Shown here piece after piece: positions 55,106 to 63,941 of a stretch of 64,000 nt of DNA. The notes below the pieces were generated by a model. That model saw only the letters and a list, made by a program, of their open reading frames with translations. It was not told the DNA's origin and did no database searches. A program made the position numbers and the translations under genes. This DNA is from Calothrix sp. C42_A2020_038 (GTDB taxonomy: Bacteria; Cyanobacteriota; Cyanobacteriia; Cyanobacteriales; Nostocaceae), in the NCBI GenBank assembly GCA_015272395.1, contig JACYLQ010000035.1:113433-177432 (forward strand). Reading direction: 5' to 3'. Every line of letters begins with the position of its first letter. Positions within the stretch are counted from its first letter, which is position 1.

Positions 55106-55505
55106 ATTGCAGTTTCACTGCTGCACACTGGAGCGGTAAAACTTCCTCTAACGTTAACTCATGGTCAGATGTCAAGTGGCTGTTACAACAAATTGTGCTA
55201 AAAAATATAGGTTGTCCAACTACTTGCGAAAAATGTTTTTCTAGCAACAAGCGAGAGGTGATATCACCCAATAAATCAGATAAATCTTTTGTCAATTGGT
55301 CTTTATCGTCACGGTGAACCATTCTAAATTTAAATGGTTGTTCCCCGACTATTTCTCTGATATCTGAATCAAACTTATCGGGTTTACCTTCAACGTAAGC
55401 AAACGATACTTCTTCAAGAAATTTCCAAGCAACGGGAAAAATCTCGCGGATATTTTCCAGATAGTTTCCACTCTGATAAACTAAAGTCGCTGTTTTACAG
55501 TCCAT
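55104..55505 (-). CDS. Conserved hypothetical protein
   Basis: 133 residues, soluble. Features: LEEVSFAYVEGKPDKFDSDI, and a His/Cys-containing stretch (STICCNSHLTSDHELTLEEV) near the C-terminus that could bind metal. I do not recognise the family. It lies antisense between murT and gatD, which it separates. Codon use is like its neighbours. ATG start. Confidence 0.55.
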   Translation of the reverse strand: MDCKTATLVYQSGNYLENIREIFPVAWKFLEEVSFAYVEGKPDKFDSDIREIVGEQPFKFRMVHRDDKDQLTKDLSDLLGDITSRLLLEKHFSQVVGQPIFFSTICCNSHLTSDHELTLEEVLPLQCAAVKLQ

Positions 55506-55822
55506 TGTCTCTCACTAAAACTAAGTTTTGGTTTCTGAACGGGCAAAGCAGACAAAGACACAAAAATAACACTCTAAATTTCAAGACGAACGAAACGTTA
55601 GAGCGTTTTCACAAAGTAAATTCAGTAGGATATAGATATAATATCAACTCCCACAAAAGTTGTGTAATAATCCTAATGCACTATAGTAATACTAAAGTCG
55701 ATGTGATTAAACTCACATTTACATTAATTCTAAATTGTTTAGTATTCTAAATAAAAACTAGAAACCTAGTTTGTTAGGACGATTCGTCAAATATAAAATT
55801 ATTTAGCTTTAGGTAAAAATTT
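55506..55822. other. Intergenic region upstream of gatD
   Basis: 317 bp, AT-rich. An 81-codon + strand frame (55505-55750) has no ribosome site or protein-like features and is rejected. The gatD promoter should be here. Confidence 0.45.
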
Positions 55823-56641
55823 ATGAGTACCCGCTACGAAATAGTAATTGGTTGGCTATACCCTAAGTTAATGAGTACCTATGGTGACAGAGGTAACGTC
55901 ATCACTATCGAACGTCGTTCGCAATGGCGCCATTTCGATGTCAAAATTGTCTCTCTCGACCAAACTACAACAGCAAATGATATCAAATCTGTAGATATCC
56001 TCGTTGGAGGAGGTGCCCAAGATCGTCAGCAAGAAATTGTGATGCGTGACTTAGTTGGCGCCAAAGCTGATGCAATACGCGAAAAGCTAGATAATGGAAC
56101 CCCTGGTGTTTTTACCTGCGGTTCACCTCAACTACTTGGACATTACTACGAACCAGGCGCCGGACAGCGTATAGACGGTTTAGGAATTTTAGATTTAGTA
56201 TCAGTACACCCAGGTGAAAACACTAAGCGGTGTATAGGTAACTTAGTTATCGAAGTCACAGCAACGAAACTCGCGCGCGACTTGGAAGAAATGACCGGAA
56301 CCAAACCTTATTTAGTTGGGTTTGAAAACCACGGTGGACGTACCAAATTAGGAAAAGTTGAAGCATTAGGTAAAGTTATTTACGGTTTAGGTAACAACGG
56401 TGAAGACGGTACCGAAGGAGCATTTTATCAAAATGCCATCGCTACATACTCCCACGGCCCATTGTTACCCAAAAACCCCTTCGTCGCAGATTGGTTAATT
56501 CAAACAGCACTACGTTTGAAATATCAACAACCTATTCAATTAAAACCTCTGGAAGATAAATTAGCGATACAAGCGCGCGAAGCTATGTTCAAACGGTTAA
56601 AAGTAGAAATACCAACAAAGGTAGAACCTGTCAAAGTCTAA
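55823..56641 (+). CDS. gatD: GatD: lipid II isoglutaminyl synthase, glutaminase subunit
   Basis: 272 residues, CobB/CobQ-like class I glutamine amidotransferase. Nucleophile Cys99 in GVFTCGSPQLLG and His211 in YSHGPLLPKNP form the catalytic pair. It supplies ammonia from glutamine to MurT. N-terminal WLYPKLMSTYGDRGN is typical of GatD. ATG start. A promoter of its own is likely, since the gene between it and murT runs the other way. Confidence 0.88.
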   Translation: MSTRYEIVIGWLYPKLMSTYGDRGNVITIERRSQWRHFDVKIVSLDQTTTANDIKSVDILVGGGAQDRQQEIVMRDLVGAKADAIREKLDNGTPGVFTCGSPQLLGHYYEPGAGQRIDGLGILDLVSVHPGENTKRCIGNLVIEVTATKLARDLEEMTGTKPYLVGFENHGGRTKLGKVEALGKVIYGLGNNGEDGTEGAFYQNAIATYSHGPLLPKNPFVADWLIQTALRLKYQQPIQLKPLEDKLAIQAREAMFKRLKVEIPTKVEPVKV

Positions 56642-56782
56642 AATTAACTGTAGGTTAGGCGCCTCGTCTGACCTAGTTGTACGCTCACGGTATCCCATTA
56701 GATTAAGATACAAATTGATTGAAGTTTTTGCGATGTCACTTTGGGGAACACTAAGAAAGCCCTTATAGTGAAAAATATCTTT

Positions 56783-56860
56783 ATGTCTACCCAATTCACT
56801 GCCGAAGCTTTAGTTCAGCTTTCTACTAAAGAAAGAAAAGCACTAATTTTAGAACAGGCT
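56783..56860 (+). pseudogene. Possible 5' stub of a lost gene
   Basis: ATG 56783 opens a protein-like start (MSTQFTAEALVQLSTKERKA then LILEQASLK) of about 26 codons, then the frame loses protein character as it enters the antisense methyltransferase gene. It could be a remnant of a gene cut off when the methyltransferase segment arrived. Weak: no strong ribosome site. Confidence 0.25.
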
Positions 56861-58038
56861 TCATTAAAAGTAAAAAGCGAAAGCTGTTCAGCTATCTCTT
56901 TTCCTTTGGGTTTATTGCCTTGAATCAAGTCATAAAGATAATTACCAATTTTCTTTGCCAGTAATACTGGAACAGCATTCCCAATTTGCTTATACTTAGA
57001 AGTTACTGAACCACAAAAAATCCAGTCGTCAGGAAACGTTTGAATTTTCGCGCCTTCTCTTACACTCAAAGGACGCAATTCTTCTGGGTGGCACATATCT
57101 GTGGCTTTTTGATGCGGGCAAGTTGTTATTGTAGGCGATGGTTTTCCCCATGATAATCGTCTATAGAAACCAACTTTACCACCTCCCGACATGTAGGCGC
57201 CTCCCATAGCTTCTTTCTTTAAATCTTCTGGCAAATATCTCCAGTTTTGTCCTTCTTTCAATAACCTTAAATACTTCAAACGGTTTTCTGAGTAAGGTGT
57301 GAACTCAGGCTTTGAATCAACTAAATCTTTCAAAGCATCTCTTAAAGTTAGCCACGGGGGTAAATTTTTAGCATTTTGAGAATGAGTTGCAAAAGGAAAT
57401 GTAAGAGATTCACCATCCCTGGAACCAAGAAAAATAATGCGTTCTCTATTTTGCGGAACCCCATAGTCAGCAGCGTCTAAAAGGTTATAAACCACTTTGT
57501 ATCCTAGTTGATTCATTTCTGCTAAGACAACTTTAAGAGCAGCACCCTGCATTTCATCCGTTTCTAAAGGTAAAAAATTTGCTCCCCTCTGGTTAATTGG
57601 TCTGTGACGGATAGCGGCAGAAAGTAACCCTCTAATATTTTCCATCACAAAGAAACGTGGTTGAACTTCTCTGACAACGCGGATAAAGTCCATAAATAAA
57701 CTACCGCGAGGGTCAATTACTGAACCTCGCTTTCCTGCTGTACTAAAAGGTTGACACGGTGGGCCACCAGTTACTAAATCTACCTCGCCCGGACGCAAAA
57801 TTCTGCCTAAGTCTAATACTTCACTACCTTCTAAAAGTAAATCTTGGGCACTAACTTTTTCTATTTCCCTTGGCACAGCACTTTTATTAAGATGAGGTCG
57901 GTTGAGAGCAATAGTTTTTGTTGCATCACGGTCTTTTTCCACTACACTTACCGTATGAAATCCCGCTTGCTCCATACCAATATCTAGACCTCCAGCTCCT
58001 GAAAACAGAGAAATAGAAATAGTTTTGCCGTCTATCAC
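56815..58038 (-). CDS. C5-cytosine DNA methyltransferase
   Basis: 407 residues. All key motifs are present: motif I SLFSGAGGLDIGMEQAGF, motif IV GGPPCQPFS with catalytic Cys, motif VI ENIRGLL, motif VIII QNRERIIFLG, motif X QIGNAVP. The target-recognition region is between VIII and IX. No nuclease gene is adjacent, so it may be an orphan enzyme. Two HIP-like palindromes are common in this genome (GGCGCC, and GCGCGC), which makes GGCGCC a reasonable guess for its target; that is inference. GTG start. The last ~15 codons overlap the stub on the other strand. Confidence 0.9.
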   Translation of the reverse strand: MIDGKTISISLFSGAGGLDIGMEQAGFHTVSVVEKDRDATKTIALNRPHLNKSAVPREIEKVSAQDLLLEGSEVLDLGRILRPGEVDLVTGGPPCQPFSTAGKRGSVIDPRGSLFMDFIRVVREVQPRFFVMENIRGLLSAAIRHRPINQRGANFLPLETDEMQGAALKVVLAEMNQLGYKVVYNLLDAADYGVPQNRERIIFLGSRDGESLTFPFATHSQNAKNLPPWLTLRDALKDLVDSKPEFTPYSENRLKYLRLLKEGQNWRYLPEDLKKEAMGGAYMSGGGKVGFYRRLSWGKPSPTITTCPHQKATDMCHPEELRPLSVREGAKIQTFPDDWIFCGSVTSKYKQIGNAVPVLLAKKIGNYLYDLIQGNKPKGKEIAEQLSLFTFNEACSKISAFLSLVES

Positions 58039-58063
58039 AGCTATTGCTCCAAAATATTGATAG

Positions 58064-58127
58064 TCAAACTAGAACAGGTATATTATGCACTTAAAGGAGA
58101 TAAATATACTAGTTAATATATACTATC
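58064..58127. repeat. 64-bp direct repeat, copy 1 (upstream of the methyltransferase gene)
   Basis: About 57 of 64 bases match 58909-58972. The shared core is TATTATGCACT and AGTTAATATATACTATC. It sits 26 bp upstream of the methyltransferase start and so probably carries its promoter. Confidence 0.85.
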
Positions 58128-58150
58128 TTGATAAAGTTTTAGCATTAAGC

Positions 58151-58771
58151 TTAATTTGCCTTAGCCGCATCAAAAATTTGCTGTGCGGTAAGATTGAGTT
58201 GAGGGAAGGTAGGGGAAATAATTAAGTCATTGCCTGTGAATTTGCTAACCTGGTACTCATCAGAGATAAGCTGACATACTGAAAGAGTCGGCTGTTTAGG
58301 GTCTCCAATGAATTTTTTACCCCCTAGCGCTTTATAATCAGCAATCCAGAATTCAGGAATGCCCATTTCTTCGTAGTCCCCAAACTTGTTGTAGTAATCA
58401 TCCCGCCAGTTGGTACTAACAACTTCTACTACCAAGGGTACAGATGCTGCCTGAGTAACAGTTGATTGTTTCTGAAAAAGAGGTTCATTGATGAGATTGT
58501 CAAGATTTAGTAATAATACATCAGGAGAGTAAGTAGACTCGGTGCTAGGGGTTTTAACAAATGCGGTTTTAGGAATTCCGTAAGGTAGGTTGAGTCGGTC
58601 GAATTCCACAGTCAATTTACGTGATAAAAATGCGATAACTTTTTCATGGTCTCCAGTTGGTGGCGCCATCTCAACAATTACTCCATTATGTAGCTCGTAC
58701 CGCTTCCCGTCGTTAGGGAACCACTTGATAAATTCTTCATAGGTTACTAGCTTGGACAAGGCTTGGGTCAT
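58151..58771 (-). CDS. Uma2-family putative restriction endonuclease
   Basis: 206 residues of the Uma2 (DUF820) family. Conserved PNDGKRYELHNGVIVEM, the PD-like STYSPDVLLLNL and VPLVVEVVSTNWRDDYYNKF with the E-x-K-type region, and the YEEMGIPEFWIADY strand match. These PD-(D/E)xK proteins are numerous in cyanobacteria; substrate is unknown. ATG start with GGAGG-like ribosome site (AGGTTGTAAC). Lies between two direct repeats, next to the methyltransferase gene. Confidence 0.88.
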   Translation of the reverse strand: MTQALSKLVTYEEFIKWFPNDGKRYELHNGVIVEMAPPTGDHEKVIAFLSRKLTVEFDRLNLPYGIPKTAFVKTPSTESTYSPDVLLLNLDNLINEPLFQKQSTVTQAASVPLVVEVVSTNWRDDYYNKFGDYEEMGIPEFWIADYKALGGKKFIGDPKQPTLSVCQLISDEYQVSKFTGNDLIISPTFPQLNLTAQQIFDAAKAN

Positions 58772-59151
58772 AGTTACAACCTCCAGATAATTTGACTTTA
58801 CATCCCTGAAAATTAACTCTTAATCCCATAAGGAGCATCTCATCTTTAACGTAGCGCGTCTAGTCAGCTAAGGCTTTTTGGCTTAAGCCAGGGGTTGCTG
58901 ACAAATATTCAAATCAGAACACGTATATTATGCACTCTAAGGAAATAAATATAATAGTTAATATATACTATCAGGTGAAGCAGATCTACAAAATTTGAAA
59001 AAGTTTTACTTCCTTCTGACTAGATGCACAGGCAGGGATGCCTGTGCTATGAGGGCATCAAAATATACTGTCATTTTGAGGAACTACAGATGGCTAAGGT
59101 AAATCTATAGTTATATCACATATATCCTCACACATTGAATGTAAACAATCT
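58772..59151. other. Divergent intergenic region with a direct repeat and a family C copy
   Basis: 380 bp. Holds copy 2 of the 64-bp repeat (58909-58972) and a family C copy at 59028-59048 (CACAGGCAGGGATGCCTGTG). Promoters of the Uma2 gene and the YdcF-like gene should lie here. Confidence 0.55.
58909..58972. repeat. 64-bp direct repeat, copy 2 (upstream of the Uma2 gene)
   Basis: Second copy of the repeat at 58064-58127, same orientation, 845 bp away. It lies about 138 bp upstream of the Uma2 start on the same strand as the methyltransferase copy. Confidence 0.85.
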
Positions 59152-59811
59152 ATGCTTCCTAAATCGTTACTACTGCACTGGCGCCTAATTGTAGGGGTTG
59201 TAATTATGGGTTCCATCCTTTCCCCACTAACTTTTGGTTGGTATGTCAATGCAGCTACTAATGGTCGCCGTTATACAGACCCGACTAAAGTTCCTACGGA
59301 GAAAGTTGCAGTTGTGTTTGGCGCCGGAATACGTCCAGACGGTACACCAACACCAATGCTCGCTGACCGAGTTGCAGCGGCTGTAGATTTATATAAATTG
59401 GGACGAGTGCAAAAGCTATTGATGACAGGTGATAACAGCAGAAATGATTACGATGAAGTAACAGCAATGCAGCGTTACGCTGTTTCAAAAGGTGTACCAA
59501 TCGAAGATATTACACTCGACCATGCAGGTTTTAGTACCTACGAAAGTTGCTACCGCGCGAAAGAGATTTTTGGAGTCAAGGAAGCAATTTTAGTCACACA
59601 AAATTTTCACTTACCACGCGCGGTATATACCTGTCGTCAACTTGGTATCGAAGCAACTGGGTTCGGAACTCCCGATTGGGGAATTTACAGTAAAACAGGA
59701 GTGTCTTATTACACAGCAAGGGAAAAATTGTCTACTTTAAAAGCTTTGTGGGAAGTTCACGTAACCCGCCCATTGCCAACTTTTTTAGGTAGGTTTGAAG
59801 GAATTCAGTAG
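59152..59811 (+). CDS. YdcF/SanA-family (DUF218) envelope protein
   Basis: 219 residues. N-terminal membrane anchor (about 8-28), then the DUF218 domain with VAVVFGAGIRPDGTPTPMLA, KLLMTGDNSR and a conserved EAILVTQNFHLPRAVYTCR. The family includes SanA and ElyC of E. coli, which affect envelope permeability and peptidoglycan assembly. Most similar to SanA in length and motif order. ATG start. A strong hairpin follows its stop. Confidence 0.85.
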   Translation: MLPKSLLLHWRLIVGVVIMGSILSPLTFGWYVNAATNGRRYTDPTKVPTEKVAVVFGAGIRPDGTPTPMLADRVAAAVDLYKLGRVQKLLMTGDNSRNDYDEVTAMQRYAVSKGVPIEDITLDHAGFSTYESCYRAKEIFGVKEAILVTQNFHLPRAVYTCRQLGIEATGFGTPDWGIYSKTGVSYYTAREKLSTLKALWEVHVTRPLPTFLGRFEGIQ

Positions 59812-59833
59812 GGTGTTGTGGCACTCTTTAAAA

Positions 59834-59873
59834 ATCTTGAAGAGTCAGACATCCTCGCCTGACTCTTCAAGAT
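59834..59873. terminator. Perfect 15-bp hairpin between convergent genes
   Basis: ATCTTGAAGAGTCAG / CTGACTCTTCAAGAT with loop ACATCCTCGC, in the gap between the YdcF-like gene and hetF (both end here). Likely bidirectional terminator. The loop and inner stem resemble the family C core. Confidence 0.8.
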
Positions 59874-59924
59874 ATTATTTATACTATCAAAACTAATGAT
59901 ACAGACCCACTAGTTCCCAACCCT

Positions 59925-62498
59925 TCATCTTCGTTGACTTGGTACTTGCAATAAAGATTTCCAGTCTCTAAGGGTTTTTTCTGTCCACAACCAGTCTTGA
60001 TTGAGTCTATCAACTTGAAAGCTTTGTGGGTCATCAGCTACTACCTTTTGACGCAATTTGACTGCTTCGTTAAGATATTGCTCGCGCTTTGCAGGTGGTT
60101 GCTGCTGTGCTGATTTATACAGTCCAAGAGCTAATCCGGCATAAGCGATTAAGTCCTGACGTTGTAGTGGTTTTACAGATGCATTAGCAGCCATGTTTGA
60201 GACTGTTGGTTTTTGGTCTCTTGCGACGACATTTAGCGCTCTGAACCACGAGTCATTAGCTCGATTAATATCACCTTCTGCGTAGTAAGCAAAACCCAGA
60301 GCGTTAGCATAAGTAAGCGAATCTGGTTCAGATTTGACAGCAGTTTCCCAATAACGACGAGCATCGTCAACACTATATTTTGTATCACCAATTTGTATCG
60401 ACTGCCACGCTAGGCGCCCTCTGTAAAAACTTACGGATGGTTTATCGATGCTCTGTTGTGGTATGACTTTAAGTGCTGATTCCGCCTCTGGTAAAGCATT
60501 ACGATTAAGTAAGGCATCAACAGCTTTTAACCCAGCTTCAAGGTCTCCTTGGCTAAATTTTTCAATTGCGTATGCTGTAACAATCTCAGTTTTTTCTGTC
60601 TCTAAATTAATTTTGCTGTAATTAGGCGCAGTTACCTGAGGTATGTTGTTTAATGGGCTTGACTGGTTCTGCCACCAGTTAACACCAACAGCAATTGCGA
60701 TTGCACTTGCCCCAATTAAGCCAACAAGTGGCATTAATTTCTTCAAGGAAGTGCGTCGGCGCGATACACCTGGCTCGATAATGCTAATTGGGTCGTTGGT
60801 TGTCGCAATGCTTGAGCTATTCAGATCACTGATCGCAGTTCCGGATGGCATTGCGTTGTGCTGGAGACTGCTGTGATTAAATCCTGCTTGTCGTGGTCGG
60901 TTTGATACTATAGATTCTGAGTCCCGTGCTGCTCTTTCTTGGCGCCATTTTTCTACCTCACGATCAAGGAATGATAAATCATCGGAGACTTCGACACCGG
61001 GAATGGCATCTTGCTCATCGTCAAGGAGTTCAGCACTCATGGAATGCTCATCAGCAGCTTTTTGCTGGTCGAGTTGACGAAATAAATCCGAAACAATAGC
61101 CGAATCTTCAGCATAGTTTGGGTCGTCATAATCCTCAATTTCGTCAACTAAATCACCCCAAGTCTCTTCTCCTAACCAATCAAGTTCAGAATCATCTTCT
61201 CCTAGTGACCCCGACATCACATCTTCGATTGGTAATGATATCTGATTCTCATCACCGATACCAGCAAATAATGGCGTTGATGACCTTAAATTAGGATCCG
61301 AATATTCAGATAAAAATTCGCTATTTTGAGGTAAATATAATCCTGGACTAAGGTTGCCATCAAATTCTGACTGGAGATATAAAATAGGCAAAGCCCAGTA
61401 CATCTGGTGCGAGCCGTAAGCAGAAATCAATCCTTGACGTACACGACTGACACACAAATCAATTGGGTAGCCTTGGCTCAAATTACGGTAAAACAATTGC
61501 GTTAATGTTAGCGCCACTTCGTCGGGAATCCTTTCGGACATCGCTAAGACACTACGAATGCCTCGTCTAACTAAACTTTCTGTTAGACTTCGTTCTCCAG
61601 TCTCCTCATTACTTGTACCCGTGGCGCCGTAAGCTCCCAAACACGAATTAAACACCGCCATTTGGATATTGTTATTAACAAGCAAACCAGCTAAATCATC
61701 ACCGCTCAATGTCTCGGTTAAACCAGTTCGCCGATTAACAAGATAAATTTCGCCACCATTTGCACCCAAGTTACTGTGACCTGAGTAATGTAAAACGTGG
61801 TAGCGACCTTGTTCCAAAGCTTGAGTTAATTCTTCCCTTCCCGGTTGTTCAAGCAAACTCAACTGTATATCTGGAAGGAAATGAGTACCTTCGGTAATGT
61901 TTGGTACTTGACGGTGCAGTTCTGCCTGAAGTTTAATAGCCTCTTGCTTGAGTAAATCTAAACGCACCAAATCAGTTGGAGACGCAATCACCATCAAAAC
62001 TCTAATTCCACCTTCATCTGGTGGTATTGGCATATTATTTGATGGTAAACGCGATGCTCCAGTCAGCCCGCTTTGGTAACGAGAAAATGCAATGTAAGGT
62101 CCAGTCGCAATCGGACGGTCACCAGCGTGCATTACTTCCCAAGGCAAGCGCGCCAACCGATTATCTTTAATTCCAATCCGTAAGCGCAGCACCTGTTGAT
62201 GGTTCTGAGCAATGCCTTGTGCTGTAATCCAACTATCTCTGAGAGTGCCTTGAAACAGTTCGTTATATAATTGTTGACCCAGAGCCGCTAAGTTGACCGA
62301 GTTCCGCACCATTGCATCTCCCTGCAACACCGACTTGAGCGGGTCATTCATAAGATGCCCAGCAGCCGTCAACCATTCAGCTACAGGCCAAGTCACCAGT
62401 TCCTCTGCCAATGGCACCCCAGGCGCAACCTGTTCCGTTCGTACCAAGTAGTCATTTTGTCCTACTAGTGTTACGGAAATATGAAATTCCTGGGTCAC
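59925..62498 (-). CDS. hetF: HetF: CHAT-domain heterocyst differentiation protein
   Basis: 857 residues. N-terminal CHAT (caspase-fold) domain with the catalytic dyad His241 (HYSGHS) and Cys286 (FNSCLGA). An acidic linker (about 415-510) follows, then one membrane segment (588-608, PLVGLIGASAIAIAVG) and a C-terminal TPR-like region with RLAWQSIQIGDTKYSVDDAR. The order fits HetF, which controls HetR level and commitment to heterocyst formation. The NsiR1-type array that starts 176 bp upstream on the other strand is the known Anabaena arrangement. GTG start (62498) with AGGAGAA ribosome site. Confidence 0.82.
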   Translation of the reverse strand: MTQEFHISVTLVGQNDYLVRTEQVAPGVPLAEELVTWPVAEWLTAAGHLMNDPLKSVLQGDAMVRNSVNLAALGQQLYNELFQGTLRDSWITAQGIAQNHQQVLRLRIGIKDNRLARLPWEVMHAGDRPIATGPYIAFSRYQSGLTGASRLPSNNMPIPPDEGGIRVLMVIASPTDLVRLDLLKQEAIKLQAELHRQVPNITEGTHFLPDIQLSLLEQPGREELTQALEQGRYHVLHYSGHSNLGANGGEIYLVNRRTGLTETLSGDDLAGLLVNNNIQMAVFNSCLGAYGATGTSNEETGERSLTESLVRRGIRSVLAMSERIPDEVALTLTQLFYRNLSQGYPIDLCVSRVRQGLISAYGSHQMYWALPILYLQSEFDGNLSPGLYLPQNSEFLSEYSDPNLRSSTPLFAGIGDENQISLPIEDVMSGSLGEDDSELDWLGEETWGDLVDEIEDYDDPNYAEDSAIVSDLFRQLDQQKAADEHSMSAELLDDEQDAIPGVEVSDDLSFLDREVEKWRQERAARDSESIVSNRPRQAGFNHSSLQHNAMPSGTAISDLNSSSIATTNDPISIIEPGVSRRRTSLKKLMPLVGLIGASAIAIAVGVNWWQNQSSPLNNIPQVTAPNYSKINLETEKTEIVTAYAIEKFSQGDLEAGLKAVDALLNRNALPEAESALKVIPQQSIDKPSVSFYRGRLAWQSIQIGDTKYSVDDARRYWETAVKSEPDSLTYANALGFAYYAEGDINRANDSWFRALNVVARDQKPTVSNMAANASVKPLQRQDLIAYAGLALGLYKSAQQQPPAKREQYLNEAVKLRQKVVADDPQSFQVDRLNQDWLWTEKTLRDWKSLLQVPSQRR

Positions 62499-62637
62499 AA
62501 CTTCTCCTGTTTGCCTCCTAAATCACATTTTGCATTGCGAATATTCATTCATCAATGTTTTTCTCCCTACTATTACTTTAGATGCATCTTTAGAACCGAA
62601 TGTTTCGGGCAAAGTAAAAGCGGTCGTTACAAATTTA

Positions 62638-62643
62638 TCCGGA
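62638..62643 (+). promoter_or_regulatory. TCCGGA (DIF1-type) box, NsiR1 unit 1
   Basis: Starts 36 bases before the conserved TGGTAGATGCACC of unit 1. TCCGGA near -35 is the motif reported for HetR-dependent promoters, including that of NsiR1. Confidence 0.65.
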
Positions 62644-62673
62644 TTATATCGATTCGATGCAGAACACCCTTAT

Positions 62674-62733
62674 TGGTAGATGCACCTTAATCTTCAACTC
62701 CCTAGTCGGTTCAAGCCGACTGGGGATTTTCTT
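62674..62733 (+). ncRNA. nsiR1: NsiR1-type small RNA, copy 1
   Basis: TGGTAGATGCACC then TTAATCTTCAACTC and a terminator stem CCCTAGTCGG / CCGACTGGGG with TTTT. About 60 nt, the size known for NsiR1. It is read away from hetF, 176 bp upstream of the hetF start, so it would be antisense to a long hetF leader if hetF starts upstream of it. Confidence 0.75.
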
Positions 62734-63057
62734 GCCCATGAGCAAATACCACCCTAATATAAACAGCGTTTATGTGATTAAGATGTGTTGATTTTCTTGA
62801 ATATCAAACTGGTAAACGCACTTTAGTCAGTGAAATTTACTATTCTCCTAGAGTGATTATAGTAAAAACAATGACTTACATGTAATTAATTTATCTCAAA
62901 ATCAATGCTATTTCACTACAAAAACTAAGTATTTACAGAAAATAACTGTAATACCTATTTTACTTAAGTATTTTTACTTAGGTGTTTTACTGAATCAAAC
63001 TAAAGTTTAGAACTTTTGTATCTATAGAAATTTTTAAGCAAAAAAAAAATTAATTCA

Positions 63058-63063
63058 TCCGGA
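63058..63063 (+). promoter_or_regulatory. TCCGGA (DIF1-type) box, NsiR1 unit 2
   Basis: Starts exactly 35 bases before TGGTAGATGCACC of unit 2. Confidence 0.7.
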
Positions 63064-63092
63064 ATCAACTTGTTATTTATCGAACAAGTATA

Positions 63093-63153
63093 TGGTAGAT
63101 GCACCCTGATAACTCACTCCCTTAGTAGCTTTATTGTTGCTAAGGGTTTTTTT
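63093..63153 (+). ncRNA. nsiR1: NsiR1-type small RNA, copy 2
   Basis: TGGTAGATGCACCCTGATAA then CTCACTCCC and terminator CCCTTAGTAGC / GTTGCTAAGGG with a run of seven T. Conserved upstream GAACAAGTA as in unit 4. Confidence 0.82.
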
Positions 63154-63552
63154 ATTACTTAAAACTTTTCCGAAGCTGGTTACTTTAAGAACAAATATAT
63201 GGTACCGTATCCGTTGGCATGGTGGTTTCATACGAAGAAAGAAAAATAGTTTTTTGCCAGTTCAGATAGTTTTTAAACCCCTCTCCAAACCTATTCCCTA
63301 CGAAGAGAGGGGTTTAATTTTTTCCCTAGCTGTATGAAATCACCCTTCATTTGGCTTATATCCATTGGGGTTTTTTAACCTTTAGATCTAATTTGTTCAA
63401 ATACCAAGGCGCCCACCTGAAAGACTACTGATTCATGTCATAAGTTTATATAGTATAAAAAATGTCTTGTGAAACAGGCATCCCTGCCTGTTCCACAGCA
63501 CCTCAGAATTAATGACATGAAGAACCATTTTTTTCAACTTCCCAAAAATTTC

Positions 63553-63558
63553 TCCGGA
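63553..63558 (+). promoter_or_regulatory. TCCGGA (DIF1-type) box, NsiR1 unit 3
   Basis: Starts exactly 35 bases before TGGTAGATGCACC of unit 3. Confidence 0.7.
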
Positions 63559-63587
63559 AGACACGAACAATAATGCGAACAAATAGA

Positions 63588-63650
63588 TGGTAGATGCACC
63601 CTAATAATTCACTCCCCTAGATGGAAACAACCAGCTGGGGGAATTTTTTT
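63588..63650 (+). ncRNA. nsiR1: NsiR1-type small RNA, copy 3
   Basis: TGGTAGATGCACCCTAATAA then TTCACTCCCC and terminator CCCCTAGATGG / CCAGCTGGGG with seven T. Upstream GCGAACAAATA matches the GAACAAGTA element. Confidence 0.82.
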
Positions 63651-63906
63651 GCAAGTTATATCATGTCCGTTTAATTACCCACCCCAGTAGAGACGTTATA
63701 TGTAACGTCTTCTAAGAAACTTCTTTCAGGGTAAGCTTTTTGAGCGATTAACAACTGGGCGTTACCAGCAGACCTAGCTTTTTTAGTTTCTTTTATCACT
63801 GTTGGGGGGAAGTCCCCCCATGACCCGCTCTACAAGGTTTTTATTACAGTTACGCTACCGGACATGATATTAATCAATATTCTGGTCGCAAATACCTACA
63901 AAAAGA

Positions 63907-63912
63907 TCCGGA
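63907..63912 (+). promoter_or_regulatory. TCCGGA (DIF1-type) box, NsiR1 unit 4
   Basis: Starts exactly 35 bases before TGGTAGATGCACC of unit 4. Confidence 0.7.
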
Positions 63913-63941
63913 GACTACTGGTTATTCTTAGAACAAGTAAA

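Noticed and set aside
55505..55750. 81-codon + strand ORF
   Set aside because: No ribosome site, AT-rich random-like composition, no recognisable feature; overlaps the start of the antisense gene.
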